Shown: piece by piece, positions 14,995-22,408 of the stretch | Layout of the letters: each line of letters opens with the position of its first letter | Numbering within the stretch: the first letter of the stretch is position 1 | Assembly: GCF_000603945.1 (NCBI RefSeq) | Contig: NZ_AXCW01000002.1 | Coordinates: 1-33,844 of the forward strand | Source of the DNA: Actinotalea ferrariae CF5-4 | GTDB taxonomy: Bacteria > Actinomycetota > Actinomycetes > Actinomycetales > Cellulomonadaceae | Direction: 5' to 3' | DNA: 33,844 nucleotides | Notes under the pieces: model-generated | The model's input: only the letters and a program-made list of their open reading frames with translations | Told to the model about the DNA's origin: nothing | Databases searched by the model: none | Translations under genes and position numbers: made by a program

Positions 14995-17517
14995 ATGGCC
15001 ACCTCCACGCTCCGTGGGCGACTCGGTCGCCCACGCGCGGAGGCGGACGTCGACATCGTCGACACCCCGACCGCCCGCGTCCACCACCCGGCGGACCTCG
15101 TCGGGCTGGTGCTGTCCGCGCTCGGGGTCGCGGCCGTCCTCGTGCTCGCCGTCTACGCGCAGGGCACCACCGAGGGGATCCAGGAGGACGTCCAGGGCTT
15201 CGACACGCTCCTGCGCCGGATCCTCTTCCTGCCCGTCGCCGTGCTCGAGGGGCTCATCACGCTCGTCGCGCCCGTGGCCGTGCTGACCGAGCTCGCGCTG
15301 CGGCGGCTGCCGCGCCAGGCCTTCGAGGCGATCGGCGCCGCCGTCGTCGGCACCCTGCTGGCCCTCCTGACCGCGTGGCTCGTCACGACCGTCGGCTCGG
15401 GCGAGCTGCGCTTCGCGCTGAGCGTCGTGTCGCGCGGGGATCGCGTCGTGACCATCCCGGCGCTCCTGGCGGGGACCGTCGCGCTGCTCACCGCGGCCGG
15501 GGCCCGCAGCCGCCGTCGCACGCTGCCGGCGTCGTGGAACCTGCTGTGGGTGGGCCTGGGCGTGGCGACCGTGACCGGTCTGGTCACCCTGCCCGGGGCC
15601 CTCATCACCGTGCTGCTCGGGCGGATGACCGGCCTCGGGGTCCGGTACGTGTCCGGCGTCCAGTCCGAGCGCGCGTACGGCGCCGCGCTCGTGGCCGGGG
15701 TGCAGCGCGCCGGGTTCCAGCCGTCCCGCCTCGTGCGGGTGCGCGACGTGTCCTCGGACCTGCCGCAGCAGGACTCCGTGGCGCGCGACCTCGCGGCCAC
15801 GGTGGCGCTGACCCGGACCAGCGACAACCGCGTCTACGCCATGACCACCGCGGACGAGCGCCGGCTCGACGTCGTCGTCCTGGACGGGGACCGGCAGGTG
15901 GTGGGCCTGCTCACCCGGTTCTGGCGGTCGCTGCGGCTGCGGGGCCTGGAGGGGCGCGGCGTCGTCTCCCTGCGGCAGGCGGCGGAGCGGACCGCGCTCG
16001 TCTCGCACGCCGCGTACGCCGCCGGGGTCTGCACCCCGCAGCTCCTGGGGATCGCCGAGTCCGACGACTCCATGCTCCTCGTCCAGGACCACGCCCGGGA
16101 CGCCGTGCCGCTGTCCGGCCTGCCGGTCGAGGCCCTCACCGACGACGTGCTCGACGCGGTGTGGGAGCAGCTCCGCGTCGCGCACGCCGCGGGCGTCGCG
16201 CACCGCTCGCTGACGGCCGACGTCGTCCTGGTGGACGTCACGGGCGAGGCCTGCCCGCGGGGCGGCGAGCTCCGGCCGCCGGGCCGGCCGGTGGCGCTGC
16301 TGACCGGCTGGGACTCCGGGGACGTCGCCTGCTCCGACCTCGCCCGCCGGATCGACGTGAGCCAGGTGCTCGCGCTGCTCGCGGTGCGCGTGGGGGCCGA
16401 ACGGGCCGTGGAGTCCGCGGCGCGCGTGCTGCCCGACGCCGAGCTCGCCACGATCGGTCCCCTCCTGCAGACGATCGCCCTGCCTCCGGCGACGCGGGTG
16501 GAGGCGCGGCTGCACCGCGGCCTCCTCCAGCAGGTCCGGGAGGCGCTGCTGGCCCGCCTGCCCGAGGCCGACGTCGAGCCGGAGCGGCTCGTGCGGTTCG
16601 GCGCGCGCACCGTCCTCACGATCTCGCTGAGCATCGCGGCCGCCATCATCATCCTCACCACCATCCAGATCGAGGAGATCACGGCCGCGTTCCAGCGGGC
16701 CGAGCCGTGGTGGGCGGGCGTCGCGTTCGCGTTCGGGCTGCTGTCCTTCGTGGGCGGCGCCCTGGCCCTCGTGGCGTTCGCGCCCGTCCGGCTCTCGATG
16801 TGGCGGACGACCCTCGTGCAGGCCGCGGCGGCCTTCGTCTCGCTGCTGGCGCCCGCGGGCATCGGCCCGGCGGCGCTCAACCTGCGCTTCCTCGCACGCC
16901 GCGGCGTCTCCTACCCGCTCGCCGTCGCGTCCGTGGGCCTGGTGCAGCTCTCCCAGTTCGTCACGACGATCCTCCTGCTGCTCGTGCTCTCCCTGGTCAG
17001 CGGCGAGGGCAGCGCGCTCCAGCAGCTGCCGCCGACGACGGTCCTGCTCGCGCTGCTCATCGTCGTCGGGTCGCTCGCGGCGGCCCTGCTCGTGCCGCAG
17101 GTGCGCGCGTGGACGGCCCGCCGGCTGGGGCCGGTGTGGCGGCAGACGTGGCCGCGCCTGGTCCAGATGCTCGGCCAGCCGCGCCGGTTCGCGGTGGCGA
17201 TCACCGGGAACCTGCTTATGACCCTCAGCTACCTCGGGGCGTTCTGGGCCAGCCTCGCGGCATTCGGGCAGAGCCTGTCGCTCATCGACCTGGCCCTCAT
17301 CTACCTCGTCGCGAACGCGGCGGGCGCCGTCGTCCCGTCCCCCGGTGGTCTGGGCACGGTGGAGCTGGCGCTGACGGCCGCGCTCACCGGTGTGGGCAAC
17401 GTGTCCCCCGGCGTCGCGGCGTCGGTCGTCTTCCTGTTCCGCGCGCTGACGTTCTGGGGCCGTCTGCCGGTGGGCTGGCTCGCGCTGCGCGTCCTGCAGC
17501 GCCGCGGCGACCTCTGA
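14995..17517 (+). CDS. Large membrane protein: degenerate kinase-like domain fused to LPG-synthase/flippase TM domain
   Basis: An 840-aa protein in three parts. Residues about 30-190 contain roughly five membrane helices (DLVGLVLSALGVAAVLVLAV, LFLPVAVLEGLITLVAPVAV and others). A soluble stretch at about 225-530 looks like a protein- or aminoglycoside-kinase fold that has decayed: the lysine strand reads RRLDVVVLDGDRQVVGLL, the catalytic loop is AHRSLTADVVLV (HRS instead of HRD/HGD) and the metal loop is LTGWDSGD. The C-terminal ~300 residues match the lysylphosphatidylglycerol synthase transmembrane region (PF03706-like), ending with NAAGAVVPSPGGLGTVELAL. That region moves or flips lipids in MprF. 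No aminoacyl-transferase domain is present. ATG at 14995 has a leaderless -10 upstream; an in-frame GTG at 14869 is rejected. It is likely involved in envelope lipid or glycan transport, a guess from the family. Confidence 0.86.
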   Translation: MATSTLRGRLGRPRAEADVDIVDTPTARVHHPADLVGLVLSALGVAAVLVLAVYAQGTTEGIQEDVQGFDTLLRRILFLPVAVLEGLITLVAPVAVLTELALRRLPRQAFEAIGAAVVGTLLALLTAWLVTTVGSGELRFALSVVSRGDRVVTIPALLAGTVALLTAAGARSRRRTLPASWNLLWVGLGVATVTGLVTLPGALITVLLGRMTGLGVRYVSGVQSERAYGAALVAGVQRAGFQPSRLVRVRDVSSDLPQQDSVARDLAATVALTRTSDNRVYAMTTADERRLDVVVLDGDRQVVGLLTRFWRSLRLRGLEGRGVVSLRQAAERTALVSHAAYAAGVCTPQLLGIAESDDSMLLVQDHARDAVPLSGLPVEALTDDVLDAVWEQLRVAHAAGVAHRSLTADVVLVDVTGEACPRGGELRPPGRPVALLTGWDSGDVACSDLARRIDVSQVLALLAVRVGAERAVESAARVLPDAELATIGPLLQTIALPPATRVEARLHRGLLQQVREALLARLPEADVEPERLVRFGARTVLTISLSIAAAIIILTTIQIEEITAAFQRAEPWWAGVAFAFGLLSFVGGALALVAFAPVRLSMWRTTLVQAAAAFVSLLAPAGIGPAALNLRFLARRGVSYPLAVASVGLVQLSQFVTTILLLLVLSLVSGEGSALQQLPPTTVLLALLIVVGSLAAALLVPQVRAWTARRLGPVWRQTWPRLVQMLGQPRRFAVAITGNLLMTLSYLGAFWASLAAFGQSLSLIDLALIYLVANAAGAVVPSPGGLGTVELALTAALTGVGNVSPGVAASVVFLFRALTFWGRLPVGWLALRVLQRRGDL

Positions 17518-17544
17518 CCCGGACGGCTGCGGCAGGAGCGGGCA

Positions 17545-17603
17545 CTCCGCACGCGGAGCCCCCGGCTCGCCGAGTCCGCGCCTCCTCGCCGAGCCCGTGC
17601 CTC
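17545..17603 (+). repeat. Hairpin and 19-bp tandem repeat downstream of the flippase-like gene
   Basis: CTCCGC (17545-17550) and GCGGAG (17553-17558) form a short dyad that could act as a terminator between convergent genes. Next, CTCGCCGAGTCCGCGCCTC (17566-17584) is repeated directly at 17585-17603 as CTCGCCGAGCCCGTGCCTC, with two mismatches. No coding frame through the region appears real. Confidence 0.6.
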
Positions 17604-17653
17604 CCCGTGCACGGACTCGAGGGAACGGCGCGGTCTCGCCGACCGGCCGGTCC

Positions 17654-18019
17654 TCAGCCCGCGCGGTCGTAGGCCTCGCGCAACCAGGCGGCGACCTGCG
17701 CGTCGACGTCGGCGGCGGTGCTCACCTCCAGGTGGTGCACCCAGTGCAGCCGCGTGGGGTGGACGACCTCCTTCCACCGCGGGGAGTCGTCCACGCGCCC
17801 GAGCGAGACGGTGAGCACGACGTCAGCCGTGGGGTGGCGCAGCCACCGCCCGGGCCACCACAGCCAGGCGAACGCGCGCCGACGCCGGTACGCGACCTGC
17901 GTGCGGGTGGGGTGGACCTCGACGGGACCCGCGGTCCGCAGCGCCGCGAGGACCGCCTCGTGCACGGCGAGCCCGCAGCGGCTGTCCTCGAGGGCGTCCT
18001 CGACCGTCCAGCGGTCCAT
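17654..18019 (-). CDS. DUF5655-like small soluble protein
   Basis: A 121-aa protein rich in Arg, Trp and His. The pattern is LAVHEAVLAALRTAGPVEVHPTR, then RRRRAFAWLWWPGRWLR, VLTVSLGRVDDSPRW and HPTRLHWVHHLEVSTAADVD, followed by a terminal helix QVAAWLREAYDRAG. This order (helix, a 'T-T-V-A-Y' strand, a basic/aromatic strand, a strand that ends in the R-W pair, and a C-terminal helix) matches what I recall of DUF5655, a small domain found alone or with DUF4287 and proposed to bind nucleic acid or ligands, with no proven role. ATG at 18019 is preceded by CACCGT with a 6-base gap, compatible with a leaderless mRNA. It is followed by nothing on its strand and is convergent with the flippase-like gene. 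Confidence 0.75.
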   Translation of the reverse strand: MDRWTVEDALEDSRCGLAVHEAVLAALRTAGPVEVHPTRTQVAYRRRRAFAWLWWPGRWLRHPTADVVLTVSLGRVDDSPRWKEVVHPTRLHWVHHLEVSTAADVDAQVAAWLREAYDRAG

Positions 18020-18097
18020 GCCCCCACGGTGCCATCCGCACCGGGATCCGCGCCCGGGTCCGGGGCCGCGTCCGGGGCCGGAGCAGCAGCTGCGCGG

Positions 18098-18136
18098 CGT
18101 CAGTGCTGGGCGTCGGTGCTGGGCGTCAGTGCTGGT
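18098..18136 (+). repeat. Three-copy 13-bp tandem repeat at a gene end
   Basis: CGTCAGTGCTGGG (18098-18110), CGTCGGTGCTGGG (18111-18123) and CGTCAGTGCTGGT (18124-18136) are three direct copies. The copy at 18124 holds the TCA at 18126-18128 that is the stop (TGA) of the minus-strand gene next to it, and the copy at 18098 holds another TCA, so the repeat has duplicated the stop codon. Confidence 0.9.
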
Positions 18137-18518
18137 GGGTCCCCCACCACAGCGACGTGCGCGAGCCGTCGTCCCAGGTGCACCGGATGCCGGCCGGCCA
18201 CCACGACCACGCCACGCTCGCCACCGACGGCGCCGCGCGGTCGCGGTGGAACGCCACCTCCTCGGCGCAGACCTCGTGGGCCCGCGTCCACGTCACCCCG
18301 ACGTAGGCGCCCGAGGTGAGCAGGAGCAGGGCGACCACCATCGCCAGCGCGACCCCACCGGAGCCGGCCGTCCGCCCGCCGCCCGGCCTGCGCGCAGGGT
18401 CGGGCTCCCCGTCGAGCAGACGACGGAGGGCGTCGTCGACGTCGTCGCGACCTCCCGTCGTCGCGGACGGCGGTGGCGGTTCCGGCCGGTCGCCGTCGTC
18501 CGTCCAGGCGCTCCTCAT
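18126..18518 (-). CDS. Small single-pass membrane protein of unknown function
   Basis: A 130-aa protein I do not recognise. Residues 1-60 are polar and disordered-looking (RSAWTDDGDRPEPPPPSATT), including an acidic segment, VDDALRRLLDGEPD. A single membrane helix, VALAMVVALLLLTSGAYVGV, lies at about residues 55-76. The outer part (about 75-130) has two cysteines, one in HEVCAEEVAFHRDR and one in AGIRCTWDDGSRTSLWWG, which could form a disulfide. The segment RCTWDDGSRT suggests a small folded extracytoplasmic domain. ATG at 18518 follows GGGAGGGGG at a good spacing, giving a stronger translational start than the upstream ATG at 18578. It lies about 107 bp upstream of the DUF5655-like gene on the same strand, and the 13-bp repeat separates them. 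No function is proposed. Confidence 0.65.
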   Translation of the reverse strand: MRSAWTDDGDRPEPPPPSATTGGRDDVDDALRRLLDGEPDPARRPGGGRTAGSGGVALAMVVALLLLTSGAYVGVTWTRAHEVCAEEVAFHRDRAAPSVASVAWSWWPAGIRCTWDDGSRTSLWWGTHQH

Positions 18519-18617
18519 CGTGCCCCCTCCCGATGGCGGCCGGGCCGCCCGCGCGGGATCGCCGCGCCCGCCCATCATGGTCGGGACGATGGCGGCGCCG
18601 CAGCGGATGTCGAGTGA

Positions 18618-18641
18618 TCACCCGGGTGAAAGCGCTGGTCA
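18618..18641 (+). promoter_or_regulatory. Perfect 12-bp palindrome and overlapping LacI/cre-like site
   Basis: TCACCCGGGTGA (18618-18629) is a perfect palindrome in the gene-free stretch between the small membrane protein and lacI. It overlaps TGAAAGCGCTGGTCA (18627-18641), which has the central AGCGCT and outer TGA/TCA of LacI/CcpA-type operators but is one base too long for a clean cre. Either could be an operator for lacI or the divergent gene. The rest of 18519-18720 shows nothing else I can support. Confidence 0.35.
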
Positions 18642-18720
18642 GGGGCACTCGAACGGCGGAGCGAGCGCTGCCGGCCCGTCGTCCACCCCGACGGCCGCGC
18701 GACCCGAACGGCGTACGGGG

Positions 18721-18774
18721 TTGACACGGCGGTGTGAGCCGACCCACACTCCTGCACAACGCTAAATCGGTTTA
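18721..18774 (+). promoter_or_regulatory. lacI promoter and LacI-type operator
   Basis: TTGACA (18721-18726) is a perfect -35; CACACT at 18745-18750 is a plausible -10 at an 18-bp spacing. Just downstream, TAAATCGGTTTA (18763-18774), with flanks C and A, is a dyad around a central CpG, the usual form of LacI-family operators. This AT-rich patch stands out in very GC-rich surroundings. A repressor bound there would block the transcript starting near 18758, so autoregulation by the adjacent LacI protein, and control of the whole sugar operon, is likely. Confidence 0.7.
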
Positions 18775-18880
18775 ACAAAACGGGCGACGACCGGGCGAGG
18801 GGGCCCGACGCGAACGCCCCTCCAGCCCCGCCGGACGGACCAGCCGTCCTGCGTGGAGACCTCGAGGAGGAGGATCGGCG

Positions 18881-19939
18881 GTGACGCAGCGGGTCGGCAT
18901 CAAGGACGTGGCACGGGTCGCGGGCGTCTCCGCGGCGACCGTGTCGCTCGTCCTCAACGACCGCGCCGCCGACCGCATCCCGCCGTCCACCCAGGAGCGC
19001 GTCCGCCTGGCGGCCCAGGAGATCGGCTACGCGCCGAACCGGCTCGCCCGCAGCCTGCGCACCCGCCGCACCCACACGATCGGCCTGGTCTCGGACCGCA
19101 TCGCGACCACGCCCTACGCCGTGCGGATGGTCGAGGCCGCCCAGGACGTCGCCCGCGAGCGCGGGTACCTGCTCTTCCTCGTCAACACCGGCGGCGACCC
19201 GGCCCTGGAGCGGGACGCGGTGGCCGCGCTGCTCGACCAGCAGGTCGACGGCCTTGTCTACGCCTGCATGTGGCACCGCGTCCTGGACGACCTGCCGGAG
19301 AACCTGCCGGCGGACGCCGTCTTCCTCGACGCCCGGCCCGCCACCGGCGGCTTCCCGGCCGTCGTCCCGGACGACCGGGGCGGCGCCGTCGCGGCCGTCC
19401 AGGAGCTCGTCGACGCGGGCCACCGCCGCATCGCGTTCATCGACATCGACGAGGAGCCGCCGCCGGTCGCCTCGGGGCTGCGCCGCGAGGGCTACCTCGA
19501 GGTGCTGCGCCGCGCCGGGATCGAGCCGGACCCGGCGCTGCACGTCCGCGGCGTCTCGGACGCCGCCGGCGGGATGGCGGCCGCCTCGCGGGTCCTCGAC
19601 CTGCCCGCCGAGCGCAGGCCCACCGCGCTGTTCTGCTTCAACGACCGGATCGCCATGGGCGCGTACGCCGCGGCGCGGCACCACGGCCTGGAGATCCCCA
19701 CCGACCTGTCGGTCGTCGGCTACGACGACCAGCAGCTCATCGCGGCCGAGCTCGACCCCGGCCTCACGACGGTCCGCCTGCCCCACTACGAGATGGGGCG
19801 CTGGGCCGTGGAGGTCCTGCTCGGAGCGCGGGAACGCCCGACGGACGAGGACGGCGTGGTGCTCATGCCCTGCCCGCTCGTCCGCCGGGACTCCGTGGCC
19901 CCGCCGCCGACCCGGGAACCGGGCCGACGGCGGGGATGA
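18881..19939 (+). CDS. LacI-family transcriptional regulator
   Basis: A 352-aa repressor. The N-terminal helix-turn-helix is complete (VGIKDVARVAGVSAATVSLV, with the hinge-proximal NRLARSLRTRRT), followed by a periplasmic-binding-protein-like sensor: IGLVSDRIATTPYAVRMVEA, VDGLVYACMWH, FIDIDEEPPP, ALFCFNDRIAMGAYAAARHH and LSVVGYDDQQLIAAELDPGLTTV. The GTG at 18881 sits after GAGGAGGAGG. It heads the sugar locus, with its own promoter and a TAAATCGGTTTA operator 107 bp upstream. Binding a sugar of the imported type should release DNA. It lies 82 bp before the binding-protein gene and is likely co-transcribed with it or read through. The specific sugar cannot be read, but a linked GH32-like enzyme favours a fructose-containing one. 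Confidence 0.93.
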   Translation: MTQRVGIKDVARVAGVSAATVSLVLNDRAADRIPPSTQERVRLAAQEIGYAPNRLARSLRTRRTHTIGLVSDRIATTPYAVRMVEAAQDVARERGYLLFLVNTGGDPALERDAVAALLDQQVDGLVYACMWHRVLDDLPENLPADAVFLDARPATGGFPAVVPDDRGGAVAAVQELVDAGHRRIAFIDIDEEPPPVASGLRREGYLEVLRRAGIEPDPALHVRGVSDAAGGMAAASRVLDLPAERRPTALFCFNDRIAMGAYAAARHHGLEIPTDLSVVGYDDQQLIAAELDPGLTTVRLPHYEMGRWAVEVLLGARERPTDEDGVVLMPCPLVRRDSVAPPPTREPGRRRG

Positions 19940-19948
19940 CACCACCCC

Positions 19949-19970
19949 GTGGCCGCCGTCCGACGGCCAC
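19949..19970 (+). promoter_or_regulatory. Inverted repeat between lacI and the binding-protein gene
   Basis: GTGGCCG (19949-19955) and CGGCCAC (19964-19970) are perfect 7-bp arms with an 8-base loop. It lies about 50 bp before the binding-protein start. It could be an attenuator hairpin, an mRNA end that separates low-level lacI from high-level binding protein, or an operator. Confidence 0.45.
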
Positions 19971-20021
19971 AGAGACGGTGCCGCGACCTTGCCCGTCGCG
20001 ACACCAGAGAGAGGAACGACG

Positions 20022-21329
20022 ATGACTCGCAGGTCCCTCCCGGGGATGCTAGCCATGACGGCGGCGTCCGCGACCCTTCTCGCAGCATGTGGCCAGGCCG
20101 GCCAGGCCGACGGCGGCTCCGGCGGCGGTGGCGACGCCGACGGCGGCACCACCGAGATCTCCATGTGGACCCACTCCGCGGGCAACCCCGCCGAGCTCGA
20201 GGTCTACGAGCAGATCATCGCCGACTTCAACGGGTCCCAGGACGACTACGAGGTCGTCATGGAGTCGTTCCCGCAGGGCGCGTACAACGACGCCGTCGTC
20301 GCGGGCGCCGCGGCCGGCGACCTCCCCTGCCTGCTCGACATGGACGGCCCGATCGTCCCCAACTGGGCGTGGGCCGGCTACATCCAGCCGCTCGGCATCG
20401 ACGAGGGGATCATCGACTCGCTGCTCCCGACCGCCGTCGGGCGCTACCAGGACGAGGTCTACTCGGCCGGGTACTGGGACGCCGCGCTGTCGATCTTCGC
20501 CCGCGAGTCCGTCCTCACCGAGAACGGGATCCGCATCCCGACCACCGACGAGCCGTGGACGCTCGAGGAGTTCGACGCGGCCCTGGTGACCCTGCAGGGC
20601 GCCGGCTACGAGACGCCGCTGGACATCGGCGCCGAGGACGCGGGCGAGTGGTGGCCCTACGCCTACTCGCCGATGCTGCAGTCCGCGGGCGGCGACCTGA
20701 TCGACCGCGACACGTTCCTCACGGCGGACGGCGCGCTCAACGGCCCGGAGGCCGTGGAGTTCTTCGAGTGGTTCCAGAGCGCCTTCGAGCGCGGGCTCGC
20801 CTCCGACGCCGGCACGATCGGCAACGAGGAGTTCAACAACGACGAGGTCGCGCTGAGCTACACGGGCGTCTGGAACGCCCTCGGCTCGCTCGAGGCGGCC
20901 GGTGACGACCTCCTCATCCTCCCGCCGCCGGACTTCGGCAACGGCCCGAAGATCGGTGGCGCGTCGTGGCAGTGGGGCATCTCCGCGGAGTGCGCCGACG
21001 CCGACGGCGCCCGCGCCTACCTGGAGTTCTCCTTCCAGGACGAGTACATCGCCGCGTTCGCGGACAAGCAGGTCGTCATCCCCGCCACGAAGGGCGCGGA
21101 GGAGCTGTCCGAGATGTTCGGCGAGGGCGACCCGCTCCAGCCGTTCGTCGAGCTCTCCCAGCTGTACGCCCTGGAGCGCCCGCCGACACCGGCCTACGCG
21201 GTCATCTCGAGCGTCTTCGAGCGCGCCGGCAAGGACATCATGAACGGCGCCGACGTGCAGTCGACGCTGGACCAGGCGGTGCAGGAGATCGACGCCAACA
21301 TCGAGTCGAACGACGGCTACGGCTTCTGA
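20022..21329 (+). CDS. Sugar ABC transporter substrate-binding lipoprotein (CUT1)
   Basis: A 435-aa secreted binding protein. The signal ends in the lipobox LLAACG, so C23 is lipidated and the protein is tethered outside the membrane. A Gly/Asp linker (QADGGSGGGGDADGGT) follows, then a family 1 solute-binding fold: TEISMWTHSAGNPAELEVYE, PCLLDMDGPIVPNWAWAGYI, YQDEVYSAGYWDAALSIFA and WWPYAYSPMLQSAGGDL. Many Trp and Tyr residues (WWPYAY, TGVWNAL, SWQWGISAEC) fit sugar stacking. The protein presents the sugar to the two permeases downstream. The ATG at 20022 has AGAGAGGAACGACG upstream. It is separated from the permeases by 113 bp with a strong 12-bp hairpin, a common way to express more binding protein. 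The substrate is inferred from the linked GH-J enzyme and is not certain. Confidence 0.94.
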   Translation: MTRRSLPGMLAMTAASATLLAACGQAGQADGGSGGGGDADGGTTEISMWTHSAGNPAELEVYEQIIADFNGSQDDYEVVMESFPQGAYNDAVVAGAAAGDLPCLLDMDGPIVPNWAWAGYIQPLGIDEGIIDSLLPTAVGRYQDEVYSAGYWDAALSIFARESVLTENGIRIPTTDEPWTLEEFDAALVTLQGAGYETPLDIGAEDAGEWWPYAYSPMLQSAGGDLIDRDTFLTADGALNGPEAVEFFEWFQSAFERGLASDAGTIGNEEFNNDEVALSYTGVWNALGSLEAAGDDLLILPPPDFGNGPKIGGASWQWGISAECADADGARAYLEFSFQDEYIAAFADKQVVIPATKGAEELSEMFGEGDPLQPFVELSQLYALERPPTPAYAVISSVFERAGKDIMNGADVQSTLDQAVQEIDANIESNDGYGF

Positions 21330-21372
21330 GCCGACCGTCCTGAACGGCCGGCGACCCGCCCCCTGACCGGGG

Positions 21373-21404
21373 CGCCCGGGCACCTCCTCCACGGTGCCCG
21401 GGCG
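21373..21404 (+). terminator. 12-bp perfect hairpin between binding protein and permease genes
   Basis: CGCCCGGGCACC (21373-21384) and GGTGCCCGGGCG (21393-21404) pair over all 12 positions with an 8-base loop, TCCTCCAC. No T-run follows, so a partial terminator or 3'-end stabiliser for the binding-protein mRNA is the likely role, letting reduced read-through reach the permeases. Confidence 0.75.
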
Positions 21405-21442
21405 TCCCCGGGGGCCCGTCGCGTGCCGGATCGGATGTCACC

Positions 21443-22405
21443 ATGGCGATGCCCGCACAGCAGATCACCCCCCACGCCCTGCCCGACGACGACGCCGCGG
21501 CCACCGGCCGCGCCCGGCGCCGCGCGCGCTCGGCCCGCGAGGGCCACCGCTCCGCGTACTGGATGGTCGCTCCCGCGACCCTCCTGCTCCTCCTGTTCCT
21601 CGTCGTGCCGGTGCTCCTGGCCTTCGGGCTCTCGTTCACCAACGCCCGGCTCATCTCGCCGAACCCCCCGCGGTTCGTCGGCCTGGACAACTTCGTCCGC
21701 GCGTTCACCAGCGACCCGACGTTCGTCCGTTCCCTGGTCAACACGTTCGTGTTCGCGGCCGTCGTCGTGCCGCTGCAGTCCGGGCTCGCGCTGCTCATGG
21801 CGATCCTCGTGAACCAGAAGCTGCGCTTCGTCACGTGGTTCCGGGTCGTCTACTTCATCCCGGTCGTCACGTCGATCGTGGTCATCTCGATCCTCTGGGA
21901 CTTCATGTACCAGCGGGACGGCCTGGTGAACTCGATCCTCGACACGCTGACCTTCGGGGCGGTGCAGGGGACCAACTGGCTCGGCAACACGAGCACGGCG
22001 CTCCCGGCGATCATCGTCCTGTCCATCTGGCAGGCCGTCGGCTTCCACATGATCATCTGGCTCTCGGGTCTGCAGACGATCCCCGAGGAGCTCTACGAGG
22101 CGGCGCGCATGGACGGCGCCAACGCCTGGCAGCAGTTCAAGGACGTCACGTGGCCGGGCCTGCGCTCGACCATGGTCTTCATCCTCGTGACGATCACCAT
22201 CCAGGCCCTCGGCCTCTTCGTGCAGATCGACGTCATGACGCAGGGCGGTCCCCGCGACTCGACCACGACGCTCGTTTACCACGCCGTCCAGCAGGGCTAC
22301 CGACGGCAGGAGACCGGCTACGGCGCCGCGATCTCGCTGATCTTCTTCGTCATCGTCCTCGTGATCGCGCTCGTCCAGCGCTGGCTCACGCGAGAGAAGG
22401 ACTGA
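21443..22405 (+). CDS. Sugar ABC transporter permease (MalF/LacF type)
   Basis: A 320-aa inner-membrane permease with a polar N terminus (about 1-38) and six helices, starting YWMVAPATLLLLLFLVVPVL. The EAA loop that contacts the ATPase is EELYEAARMDGANAWQQFKD, followed by VTWPGLRSTMVFILV. This is the CUT1 family layout of first-permease subunits. It pairs with the next gene, which begins three bases after its stop. ATG at 21443 (MAMPAQ) or the ATG two codons later are equally possible; no strong RBS is seen. No ATP-binding subunit is encoded in the locus, so a shared MsiK-like ATPase elsewhere is expected. Confidence 0.94.
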   Translation: MAMPAQQITPHALPDDDAAATGRARRRARSAREGHRSAYWMVAPATLLLLLFLVVPVLLAFGLSFTNARLISPNPPRFVGLDNFVRAFTSDPTFVRSLVNTFVFAAVVVPLQSGLALLMAILVNQKLRFVTWFRVVYFIPVVTSIVVISILWDFMYQRDGLVNSILDTLTFGAVQGTNWLGNTSTALPAIIVLSIWQAVGFHMIIWLSGLQTIPEELYEAARMDGANAWQQFKDVTWPGLRSTMVFILVTITIQALGLFVQIDVMTQGGPRDSTTTLVYHAVQQGYRRQETGYGAAISLIFFVIVLVIALVQRWLTREKD

Positions 22406-22408
22406 CCC

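Noticed and set aside
18627-18641. A clean cre/CcpA-type site, TGAAAGCGCTGGTCA
   Set aside because: It is one base longer than the consensus with an imperfect right arm, and it is not known whether this organism uses CcpA-like carbon control; kept only as a low-confidence operator.
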